Shown here: in pieces, positions 11,901-23,049 of the stretch
How positions within the stretch are numbered: position 1 is the stretch's first letter
Layout of the letters: every line of letters starts with the position of its first letter
From: Ceriagrion tenellum
Lineage: Eukaryota; Arthropoda; Insecta; Odonata; Coenagrionidae
Reading direction: 5' to 3'
DNA length: 64,000 nt
Assembly (NCBI GenBank): GCA_963169105.1
Contig: OY720636.1
Coordinates: forward strand, 122,096,188 to 122,160,187
The notes under the pieces: generated by a model
What the model was told of the DNA's origin: nothing
Databases searched by the model: none
Seen by the model: the letters and a program-made list of their open reading frames with translations, nothing else
Translations under genes and position numbers: made by a program

Positions 11901-14900
11901 TGTCAATGCATTATTGGACATGTAAAATATAAGGTTTGTCAGTGTTTTTAATGGAATCATATATGAACTAAATATCAAGAATTAACCCCCTCACACTGCC
12001 ATGTTAGCCAGAATGAACTCCGACCTCCTGAAAATTCAGTTTTCAGAGAAAATTAATCGATTAGATATTCTGAGGCAAAACTCTGATAATGTTCTATTCA
12101 AAATTAGTAAACAGTCTAGTTTTAGAAAATAAATACTTTGTCTATCAAGTAATTGGTCCTAAAAAGTTACTGTAACCATAAATCAAACACTGTGAAGAGA
12201 AGTGCATGAACATGAGTTAGGAGTTGAATAATTGAAAGTGATCAGAAAGTGATTCCCTGTTTAAGCTGACCAGAATATTGGCTATATTTGCATGAGTTAA
12301 GTATAGAATTCCAAATAGACTTTTCTCCTCCTATTACACTTGAAACTATCTTTATGCGACTTAAGGTACAATATATAATGGCCTTAAACACCAAAGTTAA
12401 AGCCTTGCATAAGAAATAAAGAGGATGGGAAGTTATATTAGAAGAGCATTACCAGCACCAAGATGCTTTAAATTGAATATTAACCTTAAGAGGTGGATCT
12501 TTACTGGCTTCACAAATTTACATAGATTTTCCAAAACTAAGTATTAGCTTTAGATCAACTTATTTGCATGAACCAAGTCACAGCCATTGCTATAGCACGA
12601 TTTGAAAAATTTTTGTGTATTTCCAAAAAACAGAGAAAGAGTATTTTTATCAAATCATAGAGAGCTGTCATGTGCTGAAACTGGTATTGAGTTTTTTCAT
12701 GAAACCATGGGCACATGAAAACTAATGCAGCACAAGGAAATGTAATGAAAGAGAGAATTTTTAATAATGCATATATGTAAAATATGTATCAAAAGTGGAT
12801 TAACAATGTGCTTTGCAATCTTAGTGTAAATTTTCTAATGCTTTTTAATTTTGACAATCTCCATGCAAAACGCATGTGTTTTTCAATTCGAAATCACATG
12901 TCATTTTAGCAAATTTTGTTACTATTATAAAAATTTACCTTCAAAATCGTACCCAAAAAGTTGTCAGACATTTATTTCAATGAAAAGTACAATATTTGAA
13001 AATAAAATCTCATTATTCATAGCTGTATATCCCATTGAAATTTTATTTATTGATTTAAATACGAATATGAGTTAAGGAATAATGTACAAAACCTTCCCTT
13101 ATACTGTATAAGTCACTCACCAAATTTCAGATATTGGAGGGAACCATCTGGCTCTTAGCTTCTGCTCTCTTGATAGAACCTGAACAATGTCAACATGTCT
13201 ATGGCTTTTAGCTAGCATTAGAGGTGTTTTTCCATTTTTGTCCTTGGGTTCCAAGTCAATTTTATTCTGAAAAAAGAGTCACGAGCATAAATAATTGTCT
13301 TTCTTAAAAAAAAGGTCTAATTACAAAAGTAATCTTTTAAAAGAACGGTTACCTTTTCGCAGAGTATTTTCACACAGTTGACATTTCCAGATAAGCAAGC
13401 AAGATGTAAGGGGGTGGACCCAAAATTATCAGGCTTTTCCAAGTCTACTCCAGAATACATTAACAGTCTTATCAGTTCAGGATGGCCTATAGTTAAGAGA
13501 AAATATTCTTGCTTAATTTTAGAGGAAATCTGAGCAAATATCACTGCGAATTGGCTTAATATATCTTCAAAAGCTAATACTTTCTGCCTGAAAATGTATA
13601 AGGTTCCCATTGGCCATGTACACAGCTAATTATGAAGTATTACCCCTTGATATCTACTCCAGATCAAATAGCATAAGTACAGTAGTTCCTAACTGCACTA
13701 CTGTGAGTCTAATACCATACAGACTAATTTCAATACTCCTCATTGTCCCATTCGATCTATATTCCACAACCACCATTAAAGAACTGAAGAAATGAACGTG
13801 CTTCCCAAAATCAGGAGTTAAACATTACAGGGGGAAATTCATCAAAGTTAATCAATTCATATCTTTCTAAATGTGAAGTGAAAATTTAAGGAATGTACTT
13901 AGCAAAAATGGGCTTCCATTGGTTGATGAGGCCAACTTAGAGCTGTATTTGATGGCACATAACATGCACCTTTTGCCTAAAATAATCACTTTAAAATCAC
14001 CTCAGGATCTTATACGTGAAGTTAACTCATTAGAAATGCATAAGTCGACACCCATGTTCTCTACAAATTTTACCACAGATGATTACTGATGACCCTTCCT
14101 AAAATATTATTTCTTACTAAAATTATGTTGCAGTTGTCATTAATGTAACTGAGATTTTTGTACTAGGATCAGTATGTACAGTATTTGCTTGAATTAAGCC
14201 CTATGGGAATGTGTGCCCCTTCTATCCTCTCCCCAGATTTCATCCATATTTTTGGTAACACCTAAATCTTACCCACATTTACTCTTGTATTACGAATTTC
14301 CATCATATTTAATTTCTTTTACGAATAACATTATGTTGGTTCTCTTTCCTGTGCATTCCGTGGATCTAATGCATAGAAAAATATTCAAGATACATTTGTA
14401 TCGTAGGTTGCATGCATGGAAAGAGAACTCACTTCGTACTTTCCACATTTTTTTGTTCTTTCCGATGTCATTATCTTGATAATGACAAAAATCATCGAAA
14501 TAATGGCCGGAAAGAATAAAACAGCGTGGAAAGTACGAAGTGAGTTCTCTTTTTATAAGTCCCTTCTCCACAAAGTAAAGCATGAAACTTTAACTTGTAT
14601 GCATACATGTACTTCTCCACATTGTTGCAGGGCTATGAAAACATCATCACAAGGGAAAATGAACAAGGAAATAACAATTATTTTTGAATTCTTGAAATTA
14701 TCGTCACAGAGCTACTCATTTTTTTCAACGAGTACCTCAGTTGGAGCAGAAAAATTGCATTAGAATATTCATGACATGGCTGCATCAGGTCTTCACTGTG
14801 CTGTTGTAGCTCTAACAACATCACCATGAAGAAAAATTAATAAAATAATGAAATATCTTAATTGATTCTTAGAAAAATAGCTCATTATTGACATGTTTTG

Positions 14901-17900
14901 ATTCAGATCCTATTTTTCTCCTCTATTTTAGACCATTAGGCATGAAATTTCAGAGCTGGGTCCCATTTTATGCTTGAAAATATCCACCCTTACCCTTTTT
15001 ACAAATTATATTTGGGCAAAAATGGGGATCTCATATCAACTGTATATATAATTTTTGTGGTTTTGCAATAGAGGAGAGAAATACATATGTTGACATATAA
15101 AGCCTGAATCACACGATCATTTTTTCCATCCCTATGAGGGATACCTCCAATGATGGCTTTTCAGAGATCATGACAATGATAGCTCGAGCTATCATTTTCT
15201 GAATCACATGGTCATTTTGGCCATCCCTTTTTCCATCCCTTTTCGCTTCATTTCTATTTGTTTACTACTCTCATTCCATTGAAAGCCGAACGTGGCATCG
15301 CACTTTAGCGCTCTGATTGGCTAAATGGTGGAGTAAGCAATGCCTTCAGGGATGGAAAAAAGGACGTGCCCAGTGATGGAAAAAGCGATAGGGATCCCTA
15401 TCGCTGGAGCCATCCCTGACTTTGTTCACATCACACGATCATTTACGAGCGATCATTTGAGCAATCATTGGAGCTATCCCTTATAAGGGACGGAAAAAAT
15501 GATCATGTGATTCAGGCTTAAGCCTTTGAAGTATCATCCTCAAAACCAGGGTAAAACCATGCGAGACTAATATAAATAATGTAAGATATTATAATATTCT
15601 GATGTGGATAATGATGTGCTAGTACTAGCTTTGCCTTGCTTTCCACTGTGTAACTATTTTAATGAAGACTTTTATAGTACTTTTTGCCATTCTAAAAGTA
15701 AAGCTTTCACATTGCCACACTTTTTCTCGGGATGTAAACTCTTTTTTCCTGTCTATGTCTCAAAAAGGCTGATGGGCAACAAAGTTGACATTTTGGTCAT
15801 TCTGTTAATAAAATCAATGGTTGGCGAATTCACTTTGTGGAAATTTCGATTCATGTTAAGAATGAAACTACTTGGTTTTTTCCACCAATATATTTAACCA
15901 TAAATCAACTGGTTTCGGCCTTTTCAGGCCATTATCAAGATTACAGAAATTCTGTTAATACCCTTGTATGCTGCCCAGTGAAGTGCTGTATCTCCATTGA
16001 TGTCCGCTGAGTGGTTGTGCGCACCCATTCCCAAAAGAAAAGTTGCAGTAGCCATTCTCCCATACATGCATGCCGTCATAAGGGGAGTAAGTGCTTTGAA
16101 ATCTGCAGCATTGACAGCCACTCCAGCCTAAAATTAAAGAAGTATTCCCAATTACTAATAAATACCATGTATCACATGCTGTAACAATAAATGAGTAAAT
16201 CAGTTCAAATTCACAATCTGACAAATTTTAAAGGCATCCATAGTCAATAGCTAATTATATGAGCTTTGGAAAATTGATGGAGGAGTAATGTAATATGAAA
16301 GAAATTCTTCCCCAGGGTTTTCAGAAGTTCATTGCATAATGAGGTTAAACATAGGTCCAAAAAGATGGGTAATATATTGGATTAATTAAATGAGGACAAA
16401 AAGTTAAAGATAATGCTTTAAGAAGTCATGAGATGTTGAGGACTGAAAGAGAATGTGTTGCTTGGGAGAGAAGAGGAAGGAAAAAAATTGACACTGGATG
16501 GCATGAATGAAGGTAAAATGTAAAAAGAGTAGAAAGAGGGGATAAGTTAATATGGAACATTGTGTGAGAGGGGATACTACAGACAGCCAAAATAACTCCA
16601 CAAAAGGCATTGTAGGTAGAGACATATGGACCTACCTATACCTATGGTGGTTGAATGCCTGGTGAAAATAAAAATTTCCTCAACAGAGTTTTTAATCAAT
16701 GTTAGCTCACAGTAGTGCATGATTAATCAATATGCACGGCTGAAACCACAAGCAGAAAGTCAAAGTAACATTTTTCAAAGGAAAGGTGTGGAGAGGTTGA
16801 GGAAGTCAATTCTTCTTTCACTTTGCCTGTGTCCCACTACTGCATGATATCGGCCAATCCTTTCTTTAATCTTTTTCTCCATTCCACTCTGCTTTGAGCT
16901 TTCTTCTTCCAGCCTTTCTTTCTAAGGTCTATGGCTACCTTCTCTTTCCATCTAACTTCTGATCATCTTACTCTTCTTTTCCCAGGCACCTGCAATCTTT
17001 TCACTCTCTTTCCTATGTACTCATCACTTCTCATTTCGACAATCCCAAACCACCTCAGTCAGCTTTCTTTTATGATTTAACTCTTTGGTCCCACTTTAAG
17101 TGCCCCTCTAGCATATTCATTTCTTCTCAGCTCAGTATTTTTATCTCTGTCACATCAAGTTTTTTTTTGCCCTGGTGGTTGCCCATGACTCTGCACTGTA
17201 CCAGAGTACTGCATTGGGCATACTCAGTCGGACCTAATTATCGCCTTCAAATGACGCTAGTCTGGCTACCAGCTATATGGTAGTTTGGCCAGTGCACTCC
17301 CTTTGCTAGGCTACCGTGAAGGTATTTGAGTCCAAATCGTCCAACTTGTACTGGCGCGGACTGAACGAAATCGAGGAAAGCCTGTGCATCTCAGCAGCGA
17401 CTCAAACCGTGATTTGATCAGTTCAGAAGTAACAATTATATCTGGAGTCGAAAATTACTTCAAAACCATCAAAAAATACTTTCATAGTATTGCATGGTTA
17501 ACAGAAATATTGCCACTAACACTTAAACTCGTTGCACTCAAATAACAATATCACGAAAACTAAACAAGATATCAACAATCCAAACACATGCAGCTCGGAC
17601 CTAGCGACTGCGCACCCAAGTCCATACGGTTGGCGAGAACATGGACTTCATCGTACTCGGACTGGGAACAAGCAGGCGGACTTGGACGGACTTACAGCCA
17701 AGGACGCGTCACCGCTCTGCATTCGACGGTCTAGGTCTGACTGGTTACGCCCAATGCAGTACTCTACACTGCACGTCATTACAAGCCCCTCTACCATTTT
17801 TTACTCTACTATTTCCCTTTCATCTTGTAGCTCACTTTCTTGTCACACAATACCCCACTCATTTTCCTTCAGTTTGACCACCTGCAATGGATTCCATGGG

Positions 17901-19670
17901 ATACCTCAACTTCCAAACCTCCAATTTCTCCAGGATTGTTCTCAAGTATCTGCATCTCCATCTTGCCGTAGGACTTTTTCCAATCTCACTGAAGTATCAT
18001 CCTGCTGGTCATTGGCCACCATTTATTCAGTTTACATCCCTTTCTCTTCTTGAGCCATCTTCTATTCTTCTAGTTTCTGCTGTAATCAGACTTAGATGTT
18101 TTTACACAGAACAATATCATTGGCAAACATCTTACTCCATGGTGCATTGGTTCCTATGCCTTTAGTCATTACATTTATAAACACATCAAACTAGAAAGGG
18201 CTCAGTGCTAACCCCTGGTGCAATCCTCATTTAAGCCTTCAGTCATGCAAACAACCACTAGAATACTTCTAACCTGAGTCACAACTCATGTGCATATCTC
18301 CTTGACTAACCTTAGATATTTCTCTGATACTCCTTTTCCTTCATACGTCTCCAAGCTTCCTCTTAATCATGCGCTTTCTCCAGATCGATAAATACTATGT
18401 GCATCTCTGAGTTTATCTGTCGAGCTATCAACAAAGTTCATTCGTGTATGATTAATCAGACTTTGCAGGCTTTAAACAGAAGACATAACTATTAACCTTC
18501 CTTAAAACTGGTAAAGGCCTAAAAAATATTGGTCAATTAAAGTACTCTGTTTGGAAGACTAGACTCTATGGAAGTGGAATGTAGACCCCTATAAATGGTA
18601 GCAAAGGATTAATTCATTTGAGATTTGGCACATTGGCCAGTTCCTGAAGATCATATGAATGGACAGTATTATAACCTGAAAGTTATGCAACTGAGGAATG
18701 TGACCTGTCTAATACAAGGGGAAGGCCTAAAAGTTAATAAATTAAGCTAATTCAGATTACTAAGGCTGCCAACTGGGTTTAAATCCTGAGTTACTCTCTA
18801 ATTTATTCATATTGCTAATCCTGTTCCTTATACTTTTACCATCAGTGGTAGAATTTCAGAGCGTAAGAACTTCTCAGAGTAACATTAAACATCATCAGAA
18901 GTTACGCAAGCCAAATATTTATCGCCAAATTTTTATGCATCTCCAATTTATTTTGGAGAGAGTAGCAAAAACTTACCTGCAACAGAACTTGGACGACAGC
19001 TACATGCCCCTTGCGGCATGCCCAGTGAATTGGGCGGGGCCCTTGTGTTCCTAAGCAAGGTAAATCTACAGGAACAGACCTTTCCACCAAATATCGCATA
19101 ACCTCCACATTTCCATCCAAGGCTGCCCAATGAGCTGGTGTGTAGCCCCATTGATCTCTAGCACTTAAAACCTCTGCAGCTCCAAGTTTCTCCACCAGAA
19201 CTTCGATCTCAGATAAATTCCTAATAAATTAAGATTAAGGGCATGACTCAATATACATAGCTATGAACCCAATCTCTCTCCTCAAATTCAACTGAATATT
19301 CTAACCCATTCCAGCCAATTTGAATGGGAGTCAATTTTAAATGCCTGTCAGCATTATTTAATTTCGCAGCAGGCAACAAGAATCCATACACCATCGTTTG
19401 ATTGGTAGGATAATCGTAGAATTACTGCTGCTAGGCAATCGATTAAAAAATCACATATAGATGTTTCCATTATTGATTTAAATAACATTACAAGTGAACT
19501 CAATTTTTTATACGACAGTCAGAGGGTAAATATACTAACCCTGTTCGAACTACGTCAAATATTGATTTTTCTGTTTTTCCGTTTGTATATTCAGAATTTA
19601 CAGAGCACGCAAGGATGTTGTTTGAATCCTTTTCTTCGCGCACCGTGGCGGCCGAATGTTCCGCGACCAT
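5742..19670 (-). CDS. Patsas: Patsas-like ankyrin-repeat DHHC palmitoyltransferase (10 exons, whole gene)
   Basis: Protein S-acyltransferase that attaches palmitate to cysteines of target proteins at Golgi or endomembranes. Ten exons on the minus strand join with consistent phases and GT/AG borders to give 533 residues plus TGA. Residues 1-43 are a polar N-terminus; about 40-255 form ankyrin repeats (motifs such as GYTPAHWAA, GDTALHWAAYKG, GSTPLHLACLSGN); hydrophobic segments lie near 286-304, 320-337, 416-438 and 444-466. The cysteine-rich domain spans about 375-411 with the DHHC motif at 400-403 (catalytic Cys403), followed by PFIYNCVG. The C-terminus carries LTTNEMFNYKRYPYLRD, which from memory matches insect Patsas better than Hip14/ZDHHC17 (ITTNERMN). 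The start ATG at 19670 has a good Kozak context (A at -3, G at +4). The family assignment is firm; the choice of Patsas over another ankyrin-DHHC paralogue is from recall. Confidence 0.9.
6158..6323 (-). CDS. Patsas: Patsas exon 9 (third and fourth membrane segments)
   Basis: Residues 416-470; the first base completes Arg415. Two hydrophobic stretches, MWFLLFVMSIAINCSFTIYF and LYILGLLEALFFCGLGWILA, are the last two transmembrane helices. The acceptor is CATTCTAG, the donor GTAAGTAT. Confidence 0.95.
7260..7432 (-). CDS. Patsas: Patsas exon 8 (DHHC cysteine-rich catalytic domain)
   Basis: Residues 358-414 plus two bases. It carries CHTCRCLRPLRAKHC, CxxC pairs and FDHHCPFIYNCVGLRN. Zinc ligands and the catalytic DHHC are all present, so the enzyme should be active. 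The acceptor is TTTACAG, the donor GTAAATAT. Confidence 0.97.
7717..7749. repeat. 15-bp perfect hairpin in intron 8-side of Patsas intron 7
   Basis: Arms CTTAGTGATAAGGTA (7717-7731) and its exact reverse complement (7735-7749), with a three-base loop. Confidence 0.85.
7771..7865. repeat. Dispersed intronic repeat, copy 1
   Basis: Shares ATATAACTGTAAGGA, TTTAACTAATCTGA and AAGTTATCAAAATT in the same order with 11020-11110. Same orientation; function unknown. Confidence 0.6.
9585..9737 (-). CDS. Patsas: Patsas exon 7 (second membrane segment)
   Basis: Residues 307-357: CAPVTWNILRGSHYCFIYWN opens the exon, followed by the rest of the second transmembrane helix and RRDPGY, the DPG motif typical of DHHC enzymes just ahead of the cysteine-rich domain. 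The acceptor is TTTTTCTAG, the donor GTAAGGG, phase 0 at both ends. Confidence 0.95.
9738..11746. other. Patsas intron 6
   Basis: Contains a LINE 3'-tail remnant at about 10610-10700 with a near-exact duplication of TGCAGGGTAATAAGTAGAT, similar to the tail of the 24.3-kb LINE, and the second copy of the dispersed repeat at 11020-11150. Otherwise no feature. Confidence 0.55.
11020..11150. repeat. Dispersed intronic repeat, copy 2, with internal duplication
   Basis: Second copy of the 7771-7865 repeat; the segment TAGTCTTTCAAGTTATCAAA occurs twice in tandem within it. Confidence 0.6.
11747..11843 (-). CDS. Patsas: Patsas exon 6 (first membrane segment)
   Basis: A small 97-base exon, found by looking for the sequence missing between exons 5 and 7. 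The first base completes Trp274 and the next 32 codons include GPLLLFMCSVLLWGYPMYLL, the first transmembrane helix. The acceptor is TTTTTCAG and the donor GTAATCAG after CGG. Phases on both sides fit exactly. Confidence 0.9.
11844..13120. other. Patsas intron 5
   Basis: AT-rich, CpG-poor, no recognised repeat or exon. Confidence 0.6.
13121..13266 (-). CDS. Patsas: Patsas exon 5 (last ankyrin repeat and linker)
   Basis: Residues 226-273 plus two bases of Trp274. DKNGKTPLMLAKSHRH is the final ankyrin repeat; RARWFPPISEIW leads into the membrane part. The donor is a consensus GTGAGTG and the acceptor is TTTTTTCAG. Confidence 0.93.
13353..13486 (-). CDS. Patsas: Patsas exon 4 (ankyrin repeats)
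   Basis: Residues 182-225: HPELIRLLMYSGVD and then GSTPLHLACLSGN, typical ankyrin repeat sequence. The acceptor is CTATAG and the donor GTAACC. Only an 86-bp intron separates it from exon 5. Confidence 0.93.
14421..14551. repeat. Nested hairpin MITE or fold-back element
   Basis: Perfect 26-bp outer arms (14421-14446 and 14526-14551), then a second pair TTCTTTCCG / CGGAAAGAA, then GTCATTATC-TTG-ATAATGAC near the centre. The whole 131 bp can fold into one long stem with bulges. Confidence 0.85.
15099..15520. mobile_element. Inverted-repeat MITE, about 420 bp
   Basis: Left end AAGCCTGAATCACACGATCA and right end with its inverse (TGATCATGTGATTCAGGCTT); complementarity continues with gaps for some 65-80 bp (CCATCCCT..GAGGGATA..CTCCAATGAT). 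Internally there are a palindrome GATAGCTCGAGCTATC near 15180 and a perfect 22-bp palindrome at 15384-15405. No ORF. No clear target-site duplication. Confidence 0.75.
15962..16127 (-). CDS. Patsas: Patsas exon 3 (ankyrin repeats)
   Basis: Residues 126-180 plus one base. It includes the AGVAVNAADFKALTPLMTAC ankyrin turn and GDTALHWAAYKG. The acceptor is TTTTAG and the donor GTATTAAC. The last G pairs with GC at the start of exon 4 to make Gly181. Confidence 0.92.
16825..18480 (-). mobile_element. Degenerate RTE-like LINE, reverse transcriptase fragments
   Basis: The minus strand, read with many stops and frameshifts, gives MHIVFIDLEKAHD near 18400, APGVS..EPF near 18200, an MFANDIVL-like stretch (relic of the YADD block) near 18130, and at the 3' side VLWYSAESWATT, DEYIGKRVKRLQVPGKRRV and RWKEKVAIDLRKKGWKKKAQ, the usual end of RTE/BovB-type proteins. 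Split by the insert at about 17191-17773. Long decayed. Confidence 0.75.
17191..17773. repeat. CpG-rich insert flanked by an imperfect ~45-bp inverted repeat
   Basis: The arm at 17191-17236 matches the reverse complement of 17731-17773 around TACTGCATTGGGC..CAGTC.GACCTA. About 500 bp of markedly CpG-rich sequence lies between. It interrupts the LINE, whose reading resumes on the other side. Part of the left arm can also be read as LINE codons, so the repeat may come from an inverted duplication during insertion. The 173-codon plus-strand ORF here spans insert and LINE, and is not a gene. Confidence 0.55.
18977..19220 (-). CDS. Patsas: Patsas exon 2 (ankyrin repeats 1-2)
   Basis: Residues 45-125. 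It contains GYTPAHWAALDGN and RPIHWACRKGHVAVVQVLL, clear ankyrin helices. The acceptor is TTATTAG and the donor GTAAGTTT. It enters after one base that completes Gly44 and leaves in phase 0. Confidence 0.93.
19540..19670 (-). CDS. Patsas: Patsas exon 1 (coding part)
   Basis: Codes residues 1-43 plus two bases of a Gly codon, starting MVAEHSAATV and ending SIFDVVRTG. The donor reads GTTAGTAT. The frame stays open upstream to 19862, but the ATG at 19670 has the best context, and the upstream residues look like untranslated sequence. The split Gly codon is completed by the first base of exon 2. Confidence 0.82.
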
Positions 19671-20650
19671 GTTGCAAGTTTGCCCGGTTTCTTGCAAGCC
19701 CCATACGCTGCGGGCTGCACCCGGGTTGGGATAGACTTTACACAACGTCCTGACGGATTTTATATAACGTGGGCTACGAGAAGTTGACGCCTCACGATAG
19801 CGTTGAGTTGCTGAAAAAAGTCCCGAAATATGGTTTAAGGAACCACATAAATTATCAATCATTGAGATACGAATTGTGACTGATGGGAATCTAACCTATT
19901 CACTCTTAGATGTATGTCGTAATATTTCCTTGAACTTAGCCACCCTGCTCGAGAATCAAAACACCGCCCCGCGCATGATCGTATCGATCTGCTGAAGCAA
20001 TGCGGAAATCCAGTACGCCGTTGTAATTCCAACCATAAACAGATCAATGAAAGGTACTTTGATGCGCATATGTCCTTTAGAGAAATGGAAATAAATCTTG
20101 GAAACATTCTAAAAATGACATGTTAATCCCTTTTCTTAAACCCAAAAGAGTTGCTAACGCCATTGGTCAACCATGGTAAACCCCCCTCCCCTTCCCCTCG
20201 AGATAAATTTACGTAAAAAAATAAACATTTCTTCAAGCAGAACGAAAGATCCATCTACACGAAAGAATTACCGGACAAGGAAAATTTTAGTATTCATTTT
20301 ATCTCGGTTAATGCTGTGATTAAAACGAAAACTTTGAATTCAGAAAAATGAGCGTTCCAACTGGGCAGAAGTCGTAATTTAATGCGTTTTTTTTCCATTT
20401 TATGAGATGTTTCGTACTAAATACTTGTATTAACGGGAATCTGGTGCGTCCCCGAAGAAACGCTCACGTTCGGGCCGCCAGCAGTATGTCGGAGAGCAAT
20501 GCGTCCTATATTATGTTTTTAATTCATGGAATAAGGAAGGGTCGCGCTTTGGCGCTCTATACACGCCTCGCTCTCCATAATAAAAATTTTAATTTTAAAT
20601 TAAAGGCACAGTGAACGGGATGCGCAAGGGTTACAATGTCGGTAACTATA
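19671..20650 (-). promoter_or_regulatory. CpG-rich 5' region and probable promoter of Patsas
   Basis: A CpG-rich island-like stretch directly upstream of the Patsas ATG, in contrast to the CpG-poor gene body. It probably holds the 5' UTR and promoter. No TATA box or unambiguous transcription start could be picked, and an extra untranslated exon cannot be excluded. ORFs on both strands here look like chance. Confidence 0.5.
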
Positions 20651-23045
20651 TGGAATTAAATACAGATCCAACGATAGATACCAAGCCATTTAGAAAGCGC
20701 TCGTAAATTTACTACTGGGAGTGAATTACTGTCGAATTCTATTAATATTTAGTACGTCAAGCTAATACACAGCATGAAAGTAGTCTGACCTCACCTTAAC
20801 CATTTTTTGACATGGAGCGATTAGAGTCATATAGCTGCCAGAGTAATTTTCACCAGAACTAAACTACTTCTGTTAAAATGGAACTTCTCTGTTGTATAAA
20901 CTTTCCCTCTCAACTACAGTAGAGTTTCTATCCCTCACCAACAGGTCATGCCATTTATAGGTAATTTCACTAGTGATATTTAATCCTTGATCAATGGTAC
21001 TTTCTGCGGATTCTGCATTGGCCATTGACATGGCCAAGATGACTAAAGGTAGTTCCAGTCTAGCTCCATCTGCTAATGTCTATTCACTATAGTGAATGTA
21101 TACATTCTGTAGAAACTTCAAAAGCTCACCATTGGCTTCATCTGAATTAATTTTGCATCTAAATGAGAGTTCAGTCCACAGATTGAGCTCATGTTAAAAC
21201 TAAATAATAACCTTTCAAAAATTACTAGTAAATCCTCTCATTGATTTAAAAATTAAGAAATCTTTTGTTTTTTATTATTTATTTCAATAGGATTGAGATC
21301 CTCAACTGGAACTGATGAAGTATTGCATAATGATTATAATCTGCAAGCACAAATAAGCAAAGACATGAGAATATGTTCACATTGAAGATATATCACCAGA
21401 GAATCCCCAATACAACAAAATCGAAAAGTATAATTGCAGAGAATGCATCAACAGCAAAAGCTAATTTGATGACAAGAGGCAGGGAATCCATATGTACGGC
21501 ATTACCATCATCTCTCTCATACGCATTCACCTAATACCGTCTTGTCATTACCATACTAGTATCAATACATATATAAATGGATGCATGAAACCACCAATTT
21601 CAAGGCTAGTAGAGGCATTCTCTGGATGGTTAGAGCAAGGAAAATGAATATAACCCTAATCTCATTAAACCAAGAGCCTATTGCTGTTACTTATCTTAGA
21701 TACATTAGTATGATGAACAGCAGCAGGTGAGAAACCTGTAAGAGGCTTATCAGTGACCATGGTTTCATATAAAGTATAAATGACCAGTATTATTGATAGA
21801 CAGTCATATATCAATATAGCCATTCAATATCATATTGCTACTTTTATGACAATTGAAGACGCAACTTGAGGTCCTAAATTGTAAGGGACCCACGTCACCT
21901 TTCATTTCAGTAGCTCCATTCCACCTGCAGTTTTCATTCATAGCTTCTTAACCTCAATAATCTTCCCTAACTGCTTTAAAATCAGAAGAAATACAATAAC
22001 CTTGGCTTATGAGGCAATGCTATCCAAATAGTCAAGACTTTAAGTGTTGACAAAATTTAAAGCACAAAAAATGCCCTTCATGATAATTGTGAGGCATTGC
22101 TCACTGGAATATGCAGTGTTGACAGTGGTGACCAAAGTAGTACCTAACGAACACTTATTATCATTCAAAAGAGAAACATGAAAGCAGAGCATGTAGAGAA
22201 ATGCAAGGCACTTAAATAGAAAATGATTGTTTAACTCAAAGAGTATTATTAAATAAAACGAATGTCTATTCACTAAACAAATTTACAATGAAAAAATGTC
22301 TGTCGGTCCATCTAAATTTTCCTGACTGGTAAACATTTTCTCTTAAAATGCTGTAAAATGAAAAGAAGGGACATTGTGATTCAACCATTAGCTATTCTTT
22401 GAAATGCCCATGAGACATAGCTAGACCCTTTCGTGTTTGCAGACTTCCAGCCTAAAACGTTTCAGCTGTTTGTGCACCAAATTCGGCAAGCATCACATTT
22501 GCTGATCCATTGTATCGCTGTCAATGAGAAAGATAAATTTGATGGATAATACAGGTATTTTTCTGTAACCTGATTCTTCAGCTTCATTTCACTCTGATAG
22601 TCCACCACTCACAGATACTAACAGGAAACGAACATAATAGGCATCAGCACTAGGGATGAACCTGGTGATGACCCATCTACATCCAAGCCAAACCCAATGA
22701 TTCTTAAGGCAGTTTTACTGGAGTAATTTTACTGAAGTCAGAAGTATGGATGGATGTACAGAGAGTTGCATGTTAGGTGGGGACTAGATACAATGACAGC
22801 ATGTATGCATGATTAAAAAATGAGAAAATCACCCCTGCTCTGAATCTATGCTTGTATTACTGCATTTTCTGTACATCAAACTGCAAAATTAAGTCCATAG
22901 TAAAATCTTGTCTTCAACAATGGTGATTTAGCAGGAACTTGTGTTTCCATCTTGGCACTAGGCCTTTTTCCACTTACCTTTTGTCCAGCACACTTGAGTT
23001 CTTTATCCTTTCTTATCCAAGTTCATGTGGAGTTAATAAAAAAAT
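20651..23045. other. Intergenic region upstream of Patsas
   Basis: AT-rich sequence without recognised gene or repeat. Short ORFs only (for example 22040-22273 minus). Confidence 0.55.
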
Positions 23046-23049
23046 ATTA

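Larger units (their letters stand above)
13487..15961. other. Patsas intron 3
   Basis: Holds the nested hairpin at 14421-14551 and the inverted-repeat element at 15099-15520. ORFs seen here are short and belong to these repeats or to AT-rich filler. Confidence 0.6.
16128..18976. other. Patsas intron 2
   Basis: Largest Patsas intron. 16128-16820 shows nothing; 16825-18480 is a degenerate RTE-like LINE split by an inverted-repeat insert; 18480-18976 shows nothing. Confidence 0.6.

Noticed and set aside
14213..14763. Overlapping ORFs of 88-115 codons on both strands
   Set aside because: They arise from the long hairpin at 14421-14551, whose two arms encode similar peptides (ERELTSYFP) in inverted copies.
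17532..18053. 173-codon plus-strand ORF, the longest in the window
   Set aside because: It spans the foldback insert and the antisense of the decayed RTE-like LINE; its composition is Ser/Thr-rich antisense filler with no domain.
19500..19862. Upstream in-frame ATG at 19862 as start of Patsas
   Set aside because: The extra 64 residues look like translated 5' UTR, and the ATG at 19670 has a much better context. Not fully excluded.
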